From positions 1 through 64,000 of the forward strand of contig CAVPXP010000013.1 in assembly GCA_963709645.1 (NCBI GenBank): DNA of 64,000 nucleotides, read 5' to 3'. Numbering within the stretch: position 1 is the first letter of the stretch; the number at the start of each line of letters is the position of its first letter. The notes under the pieces were generated by a model. That model saw nothing but the letters and a program-made list of their open reading frames with translations. It was not told the origin of the DNA and ran no database searches. Below, one piece after another: positions 8,539 to 17,678 of the stretch. The translations under genes and the position numbers were made by a program. This DNA comes from DYRB01 sp963709645. GTDB taxonomy: Bacteria; Pseudomonadota; Gammaproteobacteria; Chromatiales; Chromatiaceae.

Positions 8539-11500
8539 TCACTGAAAGTCCCGGGACCTGGTCACCAGCCCGCCCAAAAGCCCTGAATAGTCCCGCAGGC
8601 GCCGGGCCACCAGGTGCGTCACTCCGGCCTCGCGCTGGATCTCCCCCTCCACGCCCAACAGCCGCGCCCCCAACAAGGCGGCACGGTGGCGCTCGAAGAC
8701 CTGGCTCCAGACCACTAGGTTGATGAACCCGGTCTCGTCCTCCAGTGTGGCGAATATGACCCCTGAGGCCGTCCCAGGTCTCTGGCGGTTGATTACCAGC
8801 CCGGCGGTGGCCACACTGGTCCCCGCCGGGACCTCGCCGACGTCCCGGGCGCAGAGCAGGCGTCGCTGGGACAGGTGCCCGCGCAGCAGGGCCAGGGGGT
8901 GGCGGCGCAGGGTGAGTCCGAGACTGGCATAGTCGCCGGCGACGGCTTCCCCCTCGGTGGGGGGTGGGAGCAGTGGCAGGGTGTGCGGCTTGCTTGGGGA
9001 CGGGGCCAGGGGCAGTGGGGGCGCGATGCCCGCGACCTGCCAGGCGGCGAGACGACGATTCCCGGCCAGGCCGGCCAGGGCGTCGGCGGCGGCCAGGGCC
9101 TTGAGGTCCCCCCGGTCGAGCCCGGCGCGCTCGGCCAAGTCGGTTACCGAGCCCCAGGGGTCCGCCGTCCGCGCTGCGACCAGGTGCTCGGCACCCGCCC
9201 GTGATAGCCCTTTGACTAGGCGCAGCCCCAGGCGAAGGGCAGGCTCGGGAGTCCGGCCAGGGCCCGACCCCGGCTCCAGGGTGCAGTCCCAGTCGCTGTA
9301 GCGCACGTCTACGCCGTGCACCGCCACCTCCTGGCGGCGGGCCTCGCGCACCAGTTGGGCCGGGGCATAGAAGCCCATGGGCTGGCTGTTGAGTAGGGCG
9401 GCGAAGAAGGCCGCCGGCTCATGGTGCTTGAGCCAGGCGGAGACATAGACCAGCAGGGCGAAGCTCGCGGCGTGGGACTCTGGGAATCCGTACTCCCCGA
9501 AGCCCAGGATCTGAGTGTAGATCTGCTCGGCGAATGCGCGCCCGTAGCCGCGGCTCAGCATGCCCTCGACGAGACGCTCGCGGAACTGCTCAAGGCCACC
9601 GCGGCGGCGCCAGGCGGCCATGGAGCGGCGCACCTGATCCGCCTCGCCGGGGGAGAAGCCCGCCGCCACCGTGGCGACCTTGATCACCTGCTCCTGGAAG
9701 ATGGGCACCCCCAGGGTTCGGCCCAGGGCCTCGCGCACCGCCTCCGAGGGGTAGGTGACCGGCTCCAGGCCCTGTCGGCGGCGCAGATAGGGGTGGACCA
9801 TGTCCCCTTGGATGGGCCCGGGCCGGACGATGGCGACCTCGATGACCAGATCGTAGAAGCAGGCGGGCTTGAGGCGCGGGAGCATGGACATCTGGGCGCG
9901 GGACTCGATCTGGAAGACCCCGGTGGTCTCGCCGCGCTGGATCATGCGGTAGACCGCCGGGTCCTCCGCTGGGATGTCGGCCACGCTCAGGGCCGTGCCG
10001 CGGTAGCTGTTGATCAGGTCCAGGGCACGGCGGATGGCCGTGAGCATCCCGAGTGCCAGGCAGTCGATCTTGAGCAGCCCCAGGGCGTCGAGGTCGTCCT
10101 TGTCCCACTGGATCACCGATCGCCCGGGCATGGCAGCGTTCTCGATGGGGACCAGCCGCGACAGCTCACCGCGGGCGATGACGAAACCGCCGACGTGCTG
10201 GGACAGGTGGCGGGGAAAGCCCAGGGCCTCCTGTGCCAGATCGAGGGTGCGCCGCACCAATGGGCTCGATGGATCGAGCCCGGCCTCGCGCAGGCGCTCC
10301 GGCTGTACCTCGCGCCCGTCCCACCAGTGGATGTTGCGGGTCAGGCGATCGACTTGGTCCGCGGCCATGCCCAGGGCCTTGCCGACGTCGCGCACGGCGC
10401 TGCGCGGGCGGTAGCGGATGACGGTGGCGGCCAGGGCGGCCCGGTCGCGGCCGTATTTGCCGTAGATGTACTGGATCACCTCCTCGCGGCGCTGGTGCTC
10501 GAAGTCTACGTCGATGTCCGGTGGCTCGCCGCGCTCACGGGAGATGAAGCGCTCGAAGAGCATCTGCATGCGCGCCGGGTCCACCTCCGTGATTCCGAGG
10601 CAGTAGCACACCGCCGAGTTGGCCGCGGAGCCCCGCCCTTGGCACAGGATGCCTCGCCCCCGGGCGAAGGCGACGATGTCGTATACGGTGAGGAAATAGG
10701 GCTCATAGCCCAGCTCAGCGATCAGGGCCAATTCGTGTTCGATCAGGTCCATCACCCGCTGCGGTACCCCGCCGGGCCAGCGGTCTGTCGCGCCGGCCAG
10801 GGTCAGGCGGCGCAGATAAGGTGCGGGTGACTCGCCGGGCGGGATCAGCTCGTCCGGGTACTCGTAGCGCAGCTCTTCCAGGGAGAAGCTGCAGGCTCCG
10901 GCGATGCGCAAGGTCTCCGCCAGCAGATCCGGCGGGTAAAAGCGGGCCAGCTCCGAGCGCTCGTGCAGGTAGGCCTCGCGGTTTTGGGCGAGGGCCTCCC
11001 CAGTGGCCTCCACGGTAGTCCCCAGTCGGACGGCGGTGAGGGTGTCGAGCAGGGGTTGCGCGCTCGGGTACATGCATGCGCACCCCGCCTGCCGCCACCA
11101 GGGGCAGGCGGCAGGTATTGGCGATCCGGCGTAGGCTGGCCAGGCGGGCCTGGTCGCCGCCGCGGCGGTGCAGGGTCACGCCGATCCAGACCCGTCCTGG
11201 CAAGCGCGCGGCCAAGCTGCGGCCGAGGTCCAGCGAAGCGGACTCATCTGCCAGCCAGAGGACCAGGCAGCCGGTGAGCCCGGTGTCGAGGTCCGAGGCC
11301 GCAACCCGGTAATCGCCCTTGGGGGAACGGCGGCGGGCCAGGGTGATGAGGTGGGCGAGGTTGCCGTAGCCGTTACGATCCGTCGCCAGCAACACCAGGC
11401 GCGGGCCCTCGACAAGCCGCAGCTCAGCTGCCGATGATCAGGTGCAGACCACAGTTCTTGGCCGCCACATGGGCCCGCACCACGCCGGCTAGGGAGCACT

Positions 11501-11645
11501 CGTCGGTCAGGGCCAGGGCGCCATAGCCAAGCGCTGCGGCACGCACGACCAGTTCCTCCGGGTGTGATCCGGCGGTCAGGAAAGAGAAGTTGGAGCGGCA
11601 GTGCAGCGCCGCGTAGTGCGGGGGCGGGGTCAAGGAGGGCGGCAC
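8539..11645 (-). CDS. dnaE2: error-prone DNA polymerase III alpha-type subunit DnaE2 (ImuC)
   Basis: About 1030 residues on the minus strand in three frames. N-terminal PHP domain: ALHCRSNFSFLTAGSHPEEL and ALALTDECSLAGVVRAH. Then after a shift near 11425: LLATDRNGYGNLAHLITLA. After a second shift near 11073 the polymerase core is continuous: GRGSAANSAVCYCLGIT, the catalytic PDIDVDFEHQRREEV, a fingers/palm region, an OB-fold, and the DnaE2-type end LVTRSRDFQ. DnaE2 carries out SOS mutagenesis with ImuA and ImuB, but neither is next to it here. The start is unclear: a GTG at 11645 lies only 4 bases from the LexA box, and a TTG at 11632 is the alternative. The two shifts are most likely sequence errors. 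Confidence 0.9.
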
Positions 11646-11649
11646 CGGA

Positions 11650-11669
11650 TACTGTATTTATCATCAGTA
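11650..11669 (-). promoter_or_regulatory. LexA (SOS) box upstream of dnaE2
   Basis: Bases 11650-11669 read TACTGTATTTATCATCAGTA, keeping CTG-N10-CAG and matching 17 of 20 positions of the gammaproteobacterial/E. coli LexA consensus TACTGTATATATATACAGTA. It abuts the dnaE2 translation start, where repression would block transcription start. Placement in front of an SOS polymerase makes the call strong. Confidence 0.85.
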
Positions 11670-11864
11670 TATCCGGTACGCCTAGGATGTGCGGAATTCG
11701 GGCGTCCGGTCTTGGCCCCCACGCGGCCAGCGGCGGTTCAGCCTCCGACTACCCAGGGCTGCCTGCTGCCCCATCAACCCAAATGTCCACCCGTGCGGCA
11801 TGGGCAGATCTTGCTATAGTTCCGCGCTACGCAACTGCCCATCCTACCCATCAACAGCACGGGG

Positions 11865-13478
11865 ATGTCCGCCATGAAATTCAACGGACGACCGCACACC
11901 GACCAGGGTCTCGACCAGCACGGCCTCTACAACCTCAACGCCGCCTACTGGAATCTCCCGACACCGGAGCTCTACGAGCAGGCGATCCTCAGGCATGAAG
12001 GGTCCTTGGCCCACATGGGCCCCTTGGTGGTCCGCACCGGTCACCATACCGGCGGTTCGGCCGAGGACCGATTCGTGGTGGAAGAGCCGTCGAGCAGTGA
12101 CGACATCTGGTGGGGCAGGGCCAACAAACCCATTCCAGCGGAGCGCTTCGACCTGCTCCACCAACGCCTCGCCTCCTACCTGCAAATGAAGGAGGTCTAT
12201 GTTCAGGACTGCTTTGTGGGGGCGGACCCCGGCTTTCGCCTGCCGGTGCGGGTGATTACCGAGTACGCGTGGCACAGCCTTTTCGCGCACAACCTCTTCA
12301 TCCAGCCGGATGCGGCGGAGATTGACGATCACGACCCCGAATTCACGATCATCGACGTGCCGCGATTCCATGCGGTCCCGTCCCTGGACAGAACCCGCAG
12401 CGAGACCTTCGTCCTGATCAACTTCGCCAAGCGCCTGGCCCTCATCGGCGGCACCAGCTATGCGGGAGAGATCAAGAAGACTTTGTTTGCGGTATTGAAT
12501 TACCTCATGCCAGCGCGCGGTGTGCTCCCGATGCATTGTGCCGCCAACCAGGGCCGCGACGGTGGCGTTGCCCTCTTCTTTGGGCTCGGCGGTGCCGGCA
12601 AGACCACCCTTTCGGCGGATCGGACGCGCATCCTGATCGGAGACGATGCGCATGGCTGGGGCCCTCAGGGGGTCTTTAACTTCGATGGTGGCTGTTATGC
12701 CAAGATGGTCCGTCTCTCGCAGGAGGATGAGCCCGACATCTTCGCCACGACTCAGCGCTTCGGGACCGTCCTGGAGAACGTCACCGTCCAGGCGCAGACG
12801 CGGCGCCTCGATCTCGACGACGATTCCCTGACGGAGAACACCCGCGGGGCCTACCACATCAGCGCCATCTCCAACGCCAGTCCGAGCGGGGTGGCGGCTC
12901 ATCCGGAGTCCTTGATCTTTCTGACCTGCGATGCCTTTGGGGTGCTGCCGCCCATTGCCCGCCTGAGCACGGCGCAGGCCCTTTACCACTTCCTTTCTGG
13001 TTACACGGCGCGGCTCCCCGGGCGCGGGTCCGGGCGAGCGGAGCCTGCAGCGGTCTTTAGCCCCTGCTTCGGGGCTCCATTCGTGCCGCTGCCCCCCAAA
13101 CGCTACGCCGATCTGCTCCGCCAGCGACTCGAAGGGCACCGGCCGCGGGTGTGGCTGGTCAACACCGGTTGGTCAGGTGGGCCCTGGGGTGAGGGACAGC
13201 GCATCGATCTCGCCCACGGGCGAGCCCTGGTCAGCGCCATTCTCTCCGGCGATCTGGATCGGGCCGAGACCCGCACTGACCCGCTGTTCGGGTTCGAGGT
13301 GCCGTTGGCCTGCCCCGGGGTTCCTACGGCCTTGCTCGATCCCCGCAGCACCTGGCGCGACCCGGCCGCCTACGACGCGCAGGCCCGCTGGCTGGCCGGG
13401 CTGTACCGGGACAACTTCAACGCCTTTGCTGACACCCTGGATGCGCAGGTCTGCGCGGCCGGGCCCCGGGCGGACTAG
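11865..13478 (+). CDS. pckA: phosphoenolpyruvate carboxykinase (ATP)
   Basis: 537 residues, uninterrupted. ATP-type PEPCK landmarks: NLNAAYWNLPTPELYEQA, VVRTGHHTGGSAEDRF (R and substrate loop), LMPARGVLPMHCAANQG, the kinase-1 P-loop GLGGAGKTTLSADRTRIL, the metal/kinase-2 segment ILIGDDAHGWGPQGVFNFDGGCYAK, and LVNTGWSGGPWGEGQRI. The P-loop differs slightly from the usual GLSGTGKTTLS. It converts oxaloacetate and ATP to PEP and CO2 for gluconeogenesis. Start at ATG 11865, with ATG 11874 as alternative. TATAGT at about 11815-11820 is a possible -10. pyrC follows 2 bases after the stop, so the two are probably co-transcribed. Confidence 0.95.
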   Translation: MSAMKFNGRPHTDQGLDQHGLYNLNAAYWNLPTPELYEQAILRHEGSLAHMGPLVVRTGHHTGGSAEDRFVVEEPSSSDDIWWGRANKPIPAERFDLLHQRLASYLQMKEVYVQDCFVGADPGFRLPVRVITEYAWHSLFAHNLFIQPDAAEIDDHDPEFTIIDVPRFHAVPSLDRTRSETFVLINFAKRLALIGGTSYAGEIKKTLFAVLNYLMPARGVLPMHCAANQGRDGGVALFFGLGGAGKTTLSADRTRILIGDDAHGWGPQGVFNFDGGCYAKMVRLSQEDEPDIFATTQRFGTVLENVTVQAQTRRLDLDDDSLTENTRGAYHISAISNASPSGVAAHPESLIFLTCDAFGVLPPIARLSTAQALYHFLSGYTARLPGRGSGRAEPAAVFSPCFGAPFVPLPPKRYADLLRQRLEGHRPRVWLVNTGWSGGPWGEGQRIDLAHGRALVSAILSGDLDRAETRTDPLFGFEVPLACPGVPTALLDPRSTWRDPAAYDAQARWLAGLYRDNFNAFADTLDAQVCAAGPRAD

Positions 13479-13480
13479 GC

Positions 13481-14533
13481 ATGACACCCATGACGGCCGT
13501 AGACGAGATCGCCCTCACTCAGCCGGACGACTGGCACCTGCACCTGCGCGACGGTGCGGCCCTGGCGAGCGTCGCGGCCCACACGGCCGAACGCTTCGCC
13601 CGGGCGGTCGTTATGCCGAATCTCAGGCCCCCGGTGACCACTACCGAGCAGGCTCGCGCCTACCGTGAGCGCATCTTGGGCGCCTTGGGTATCGGGTCCG
13701 CATTCGAGCCTTTGATGACCCTGTACCTGACCGACCGGCTGCCGCCCGACGAGATCGACCGTGCCCGGGACAGCGGCATCGTCCATGCCGTCAAGCTTTA
13801 CCCGGCGGGGGCCACGACCAATTCCGAGGAGGGGGTCACCGACCTGGCCGCCGTTTACCCAGTCCTGGAGCGTATGCAGCGCCTGGACCTGCCTCTTCTG
13901 GTGCACGGGGAGTCCACTGACCCAGCGGTGGACGTCTTTGACCGGGAGCGGCGCTTCATCGACGAGCGCCTCACCCGCATTCTGAGGGATTTTCCGGGGC
14001 TGCGCGTCGTGTTCGAGCACATCACCACCTGCGAGGCGGTGGACTTTGTGCTGGCCGGGCCGCGGACCCTGGCCGCCACCATCACCGCCCACCACCTGCT
14101 CTACAACCGCGGTGCCATGTTTGCCGGGGGTCTACGCCCGCACCTTTACTGTCTGCCGGTCCTCAAGCGCGAGACGCACCGCCAGGCCCTGGTGCAGGCG
14201 GCGACCAGCGGCAACCCGCGCTTCTTTCTCGGCACCGACAGCGCCCCCCATGCCCGGGGGGCTAAGGAGTCCGCCTGCGGTTGTGCCGGGATCTATACGG
14301 GCCACGCTGGCATTGAGTTCTATGCGGAGGCCTTCGAGCAGGCAGGGGCGCTGGATCGCCTGGAGGGATTTGCGAGCCACTTCGGGGCTGATTTCTATCG
14401 GCTGCCGCGCAACCAGCGTTTGATCCGCCTGCGGCGAGCACCCTGGCGGGTGCCGGAGGCCTACCCGTTCGGGACCGACCATCTGGTGCCCTTGCGGGCG
14501 GGGCAGGAGATCGCCTGGCGTTTGGTGGCTTGA
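13481..14533 (+). CDS. pyrC: dihydroorotase (class II, PyrC)
   Basis: 350 residues. Metal site DDWHLHLRDGAAL, carbamylated-lysine segment AVKLYPAGATTNSEEGV, second-metal histidines in LLVHGESTDP and VFEHITTCEAV, and the catalytic aspartate in FFLGTDSAPHARGAKES. Class II (short, E. coli PyrC-like) rather than the PyrX type. Catalyses cyclisation of carbamoyl-aspartate in pyrimidine synthesis. It begins at an ATG 2 bases after the pckA stop; a second in-frame ATG lies 9 bases on. This pckA-pyrC pairing is probably translationally coupled. Confidence 0.95.
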   Translation: MTPMTAVDEIALTQPDDWHLHLRDGAALASVAAHTAERFARAVVMPNLRPPVTTTEQARAYRERILGALGIGSAFEPLMTLYLTDRLPPDEIDRARDSGIVHAVKLYPAGATTNSEEGVTDLAAVYPVLERMQRLDLPLLVHGESTDPAVDVFDRERRFIDERLTRILRDFPGLRVVFEHITTCEAVDFVLAGPRTLAATITAHHLLYNRGAMFAGGLRPHLYCLPVLKRETHRQALVQAATSGNPRFFLGTDSAPHARGAKESACGCAGIYTGHAGIEFYAEAFEQAGALDRLEGFASHFGADFYRLPRNQRLIRLRRAPWRVPEAYPFGTDHLVPLRAGQEIAWRLVA

Positions 14534-14561
14534 GCCCACCGCGCCGCCGGCCGCAGCCGGG

Positions 14562-15347
14562 TCACTCCCAGGGCTGCGGCTGCGACTCCGGTTGCAGCGG
14601 GTCTGGGCCATACCCGGGGCCGTACCAGGCCTCCTCGGCTTCGGTCTCGGGGGGTGGGTTGCCGTCGTAGACCTTGGAGCGGCGCCGTTGGAGGTAGGCG
14701 TCACGCAGGAAGGTGTAGGGGTCCACGGCCGCCTCCTCGAAAATTTCGGTCGATTTCAGGAGATCGGCGCGCCGGTCGACGATCCGCAGGGTAACGGCCC
14801 CCCAGTAGATCTCGTTCTTGCTGACGCTGAAAAACGGATCGACGTAGATGTCGCCGGCCCAGCCCACGGTATCGCGGATGGTGCTCGGCCCCAGGATGGG
14901 GATAACGAAGTAGGGCCCGGGCCCCAAGCCCCAATACCCCAGGGTCTGGCCGAAGTCCTCTTTGTAGCTCGGCAGCCCCAGGTTCGTGGCGACGTCCAGG
15001 ACGCCGAGCAGGCCGGCCGTGGAGTTCACGGCGACGCGCCCCACATCGGTGCCGAAGCGCGATAGCTTGAACTGGAGCAGGTTGTTGACCGCCGAGGTGA
15101 TGTCGTCGATGTTGTTGAAGAAGTTGGTGATGCTGCGGTCCACCGGCTCTGGCGTGATGTACTGATAGCCCTTGGCGGCGGGCTTCACGAAGGCGTTGTC
15201 GAAGTCCGTGTTGAACTTGAACATGGCCCTGTTGTAGGGCTCCAGGGGGTCCTTGGGATCGCGATAGCTGTCGGGCGAAGAGGCGCAACCCGCAACCGCG
15301 ATGCTCCCCGCCAGGATTAAGACTTTCCCGAGAAGACCCGCTCGCAT
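14562..15347 (-). CDS. mlaA: outer-membrane lipid asymmetry lipoprotein MlaA (VacJ)
   Basis: 261 residues. Lipoprotein signal with lipobox (VAGC at residues 18-21), then the MlaA pattern DPLEPYNRAMFKFNTDFDNA, YQYITPEPVDRSITNFFNNI, NLGLPSYKEDFGQTLGYWG, GPYFVIPILGPSTIRDTVG and YVDPFFSVSKNEIYWG. MlaA removes mislocalised phospholipids from the outer leaflet together with a porin and passes them to MlaC; the other mla genes are not in this window. The Pro/Glu-rich tail (QPESQPQPWE) is species-specific. Convergent with pyrC. Confidence 0.93.
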   Translation of the reverse strand: MRAGLLGKVLILAGSIAVAGCASSPDSYRDPKDPLEPYNRAMFKFNTDFDNAFVKPAAKGYQYITPEPVDRSITNFFNNIDDITSAVNNLLQFKLSRFGTDVGRVAVNSTAGLLGVLDVATNLGLPSYKEDFGQTLGYWGLGPGPYFVIPILGPSTIRDTVGWAGDIYVDPFFSVSKNEIYWGAVTLRIVDRRADLLKSTEIFEEAAVDPYTFLRDAYLQRRRSKVYDGNPPPETEAEEAWYGPGYGPDPLQPESQPQPWE

Positions 15348-15445
15348 TTTGGCTCCCGCCTTTGCTCGTTGCTGCCCGCCCGATAGGGCCGGCTCTGGAT
15401 GGTATCACAGGGGATGGGGCCGCGAGCCCAAACCCCGGCTGCAGG

Positions 15446-16333
15446 TTAGTAGAGGGCGCGGACCCGATAGCCCTGGTCCGCGAGGCGCTGGAGCAGACCC
15501 CCTGGACCCGGCAGATGGAGCGCGCCCACGGCGATGAACTGCCCGCCCTTGGCCAGCAGGGGGCGCATGCGTTCGGCCATGCGCTGGTTCCGTTCGTCGA
15601 TGGCGGTCCGCTGGAAGCGCTCTGCCAGCTCCGGCGAGCCCCAACGTGAATACATGTCGCTCAACTGAACCAGGGTGCTCAAGTCGCGGCGGACATAGGC
15701 CGCCACCAGGCGTCGAAAGACCCCTCCAAGCTCAGGGTAAGTCGCCAGGGTCTCTCGCAACAGCGTAACCTGATCGGCCTCTGAGAGCCCATCGAGCAGC
15801 GCGATCTGCTCCTCCATGGTCTCGAGCCCGGCCGTCGGTTTACCCTGGCTCACGGCAGCCCGATAAAGGCGCATGTCCAGAAACTCCCCGGTAGCCGACG
15901 GCGGGGTGCTGAGCGTCGCCACCAGTGCCCAGGGCTTGAAGTTCCGAATGGCCTCCTCGGACATGCCGCGGGACGCCATCACCCTGAGCGTTTGCTCGTA
16001 GAGGTCCGCGGGCAGGACCTGCTCGAGGCTGCGGCCGTCGGCATAGGCCATGAGCGACATTGACTTGACGGCCGCATCCCCGTCCGGGATCGCCTCCATG
16101 ACGAAACCTTGGGCGCGGTCGAAGGCCGCCTGGACCGGCGGCGGAAGCTGGATCACCTTCGGGTCTTCGCTGTGGATGGTGGCGAACAGGTAACTCGGGG
16201 CGACCCCATCGACGGCAATCTCGAACAGTAGCCCCTGCGTAAAGCCCCCGGGCTGAGCCGATGCGGCTCCTGTGCCGCTCAGCCAAGACAGAACGGCGAG
16301 GCTAACCGCCATTAAGCCCAATGGTGCGCGCAT
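15446..16333 (-). CDS. TraB/GumN family periplasmic protein
   Basis: 295 residues from ATG 16333. The signal peptide (MAVSLAVLSWLSG core) would be cut after ASA. TraB/GumN motifs: LLFEIAVDGVAPSYLFATIH near the N-terminus (usual W-x-v...YLlGTiH), MEAIPDGDAA, ETMEEQIALLDGLSEADQ, RNQRMAERMRPLL and the C-terminal GGQFIAVGALHLPGPGGLL. The paired G-T-x-H (here ATIH) and G-x-x-H (GALH) sites of this metal-dependent family are partly altered at the first glycine. Substrate unknown. The start at 16333 is better than upstream in-frame codons because of the signal peptide. Confidence 0.85.
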   Translation of the reverse strand: MRAPLGLMAVSLAVLSWLSGTGAASAQPGGFTQGLLFEIAVDGVAPSYLFATIHSEDPKVIQLPPPVQAAFDRAQGFVMEAIPDGDAAVKSMSLMAYADGRSLEQVLPADLYEQTLRVMASRGMSEEAIRNFKPWALVATLSTPPSATGEFLDMRLYRAAVSQGKPTAGLETMEEQIALLDGLSEADQVTLLRETLATYPELGGVFRRLVAAYVRRDLSTLVQLSDMYSRWGSPELAERFQRTAIDERNQRMAERMRPLLAKGGQFIAVGALHLPGPGGLLQRLADQGYRVRALY

Positions 16334-16456
16334 GCCCGTGGCCACCTGCCGTTGCCCTATCGAGGTTTCAACTATATCAGTGCAGTGCCGAGGCGGTAGA
16401 GTGCTTCGAAAAAGTAGCGTTTGGCTTTTCCCCCGAGGGGCGCCTATCCTGTCGCG

Positions 16457-17122
16457 ATGGAAGAACCCGAGTACGCCAAGTCTCCCATCGCCCGACGTTT
16501 TCGTGGTTTCCTGCCTGTGGTGGTGGACGTGGAGACGGCGGGCTTCGACCCGCAGCGTCACGCCCTGCTGGAGATCGCGGCTGTCGTCGTGCGGATGAAC
16601 AGCGAGGGGAATCTGGAACCGGCCCCGGCGGTCGCCTGTCATGTACTTCCGTTTCTCGGGTCAGAGATCGACCCGAGGGCGCTCGCCTTCAACAAGATCG
16701 ATCCCCACCACCCTTTCCGGGATGCCATACCGGAACACGAAGCCGTGAACCGAATCCTGGCTCCTATCCGCCGGGTGGTAAAGTCCAGCGGATGCACCCG
16801 TGCCATCCTGGTTGGGCACAACGCCGCCTTTGACCTCGGCTTCATCAAGGCGCTCGTGGACCGCACCGGATACAAGCACAGTCCCTTCCACGCCTTCAGT
16901 GTCTTCGATACGGTCTCTTTGGCGGGCTTGACCTTCGGGCAGACGGTATTGGCCAAGGCCGCCCAACTCGCGGGACTCAGCTGGGATAACCGCGAGGCCC
17001 ACTCCGCAATTTACGACGCAGAGCAGACGGCACGCCTGTTCTGCAGCATCGTGAACCGCTGGCGTGAGATGGACCCCATACGGCTGTGGGAATCGCGGGA
17101 GGATGGGTCGCTGGGCGGTTAG
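16457..17122 (+). CDS. rnt: ribonuclease T (DEDDh 3'-5' exonuclease)
   Basis: 221 residues from ATG 16457. DEDDh exonuclease motifs: Exo I VVDVETAGFDPQRHALLE, Exo II LVGHNAAFDLGFIKALVD, Exo III EAHSAIYDAEQTARLF. AFNKIDPHHPFRDAIPE is a family-specific segment. RNase T trims the 3' ends of tRNA and other stable RNAs. The next gene, grxD on the other strand, is the common gammaproteobacterial partner of rnt. The stop codon TAG at 17120-17122 lies at the very edge of the repeat element that follows. Confidence 0.93.
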   Translation: MEEPEYAKSPIARRFRGFLPVVVDVETAGFDPQRHALLEIAAVVVRMNSEGNLEPAPAVACHVLPFLGSEIDPRALAFNKIDPHHPFRDAIPEHEAVNRILAPIRRVVKSSGCTRAILVGHNAAFDLGFIKALVDRTGYKHSPFHAFSVFDTVSLAGLTFGQTVLAKAAQLAGLSWDNREAHSAIYDAEQTARLFCSIVNRWREMDPIRLWESREDGSLGG

Positions 17123-17280
17123 GCGATTGCCGGAGAATCATGTACCGGATGGCGCCGGATTTACGTCCGCCTTCAAGGAGCACCGGCAGGAGCATAGCTG
17201 GGCTATGTGACTGCCGGCGCGACAAAGAAGTCGGGTGCAAAGACAAGCTAGTTGGTACATGATCTGACAGAAATCGCCTT
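17121..17280. repeat. 160-bp inverted-repeat-bounded element, copy 1 (MITE-like)
   Basis: Begins AGGCGATTGCCGGAGAATCA and ends, in reverse complement, AGGCGATTTCTGTCAGATCA, both followed by TGTACC: an imperfect terminal inverted repeat of about 26 bases. The interior holds a strong hairpin CCGGCAG-gag-CATAGC-tgg-GCTATG-tga-CTGCCGG. A second copy in opposite orientation lies at 46638-46797, roughly nine bases in ten alike by eye. No ORF inside. Short TTA-like flanks may be a target duplication. It sits between rnt and grxD, overlapping the rnt stop by two bases. Confidence 0.8.
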
Positions 17281-17285
17281 ATCCC

Positions 17286-17627
17286 TCAGCCTGGGGTCGA
17301 CTTGACCGCGGCCGCCTCCATCAGCTTTTTCAGCTCGCCGTTTGCGTGGAGCTCCAGCGTGATGTCGCAACCCCCGACCAGTTCCCCATCGACATAGATC
17401 TGTGGGAACGTCGGCCAATCCGCGTAGCGCGGCAGGTGCTCGAAAATCTCGGCGTCCTGCAGGACATTGACATAGGCGAACGGCACGCCGCATTCCTGCA
17501 GGGCCGCGGCGGCGCGCATGGAGAAACCGCACTGGGGAAACTGGGGTGTCCCCTTCATATAGATGACCACGGGGTTACCCTTGACCTGCTGATCGATACG
17601 CTCCAGAACGTCCAATTTGCACCTCAT
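17286..17627 (-). CDS. grxD: monothiol glutaredoxin GrxD (Grx4 type)
   Basis: 113 residues with the monothiol CGFS active site in QCGFSMRAAAAL, the GSH-binding WPTFPQIYVDGELVGGCD and the typical start VLERIDQQVKGNPVVIYMKG. Delivers or stores 2Fe-2S clusters as a GSH-bridged homodimer or with BolA. The written start is ATG 17627; conservation begins about four residues later. The upstream 50 bases carry nothing else obvious. Convergent with rnt, separated by the repeat element. Confidence 0.93.
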   Translation of the reverse strand: MRCKLDVLERIDQQVKGNPVVIYMKGTPQFPQCGFSMRAAAALQECGVPFAYVNVLQDAEIFEHLPRYADWPTFPQIYVDGELVGGCDITLELHANGELKKLMEAAAVKSTPG

Positions 17628-17678
17628 CGAAGAACCGGTTTTTCTGTCGCCTTGAGATCCGGGCCGCGGTGCCCGTTT

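Noticed and set aside
9421..10830. Long plus-strand open frame of 469 codons
   Set aside because: Exactly antisense to the DnaE2 polymerase core, whose motifs are unmistakable; a high-GC shadow frame.
11844..13139. 431-codon minus-strand open frame
   Set aside because: Antisense to pckA, which is complete and conserved.
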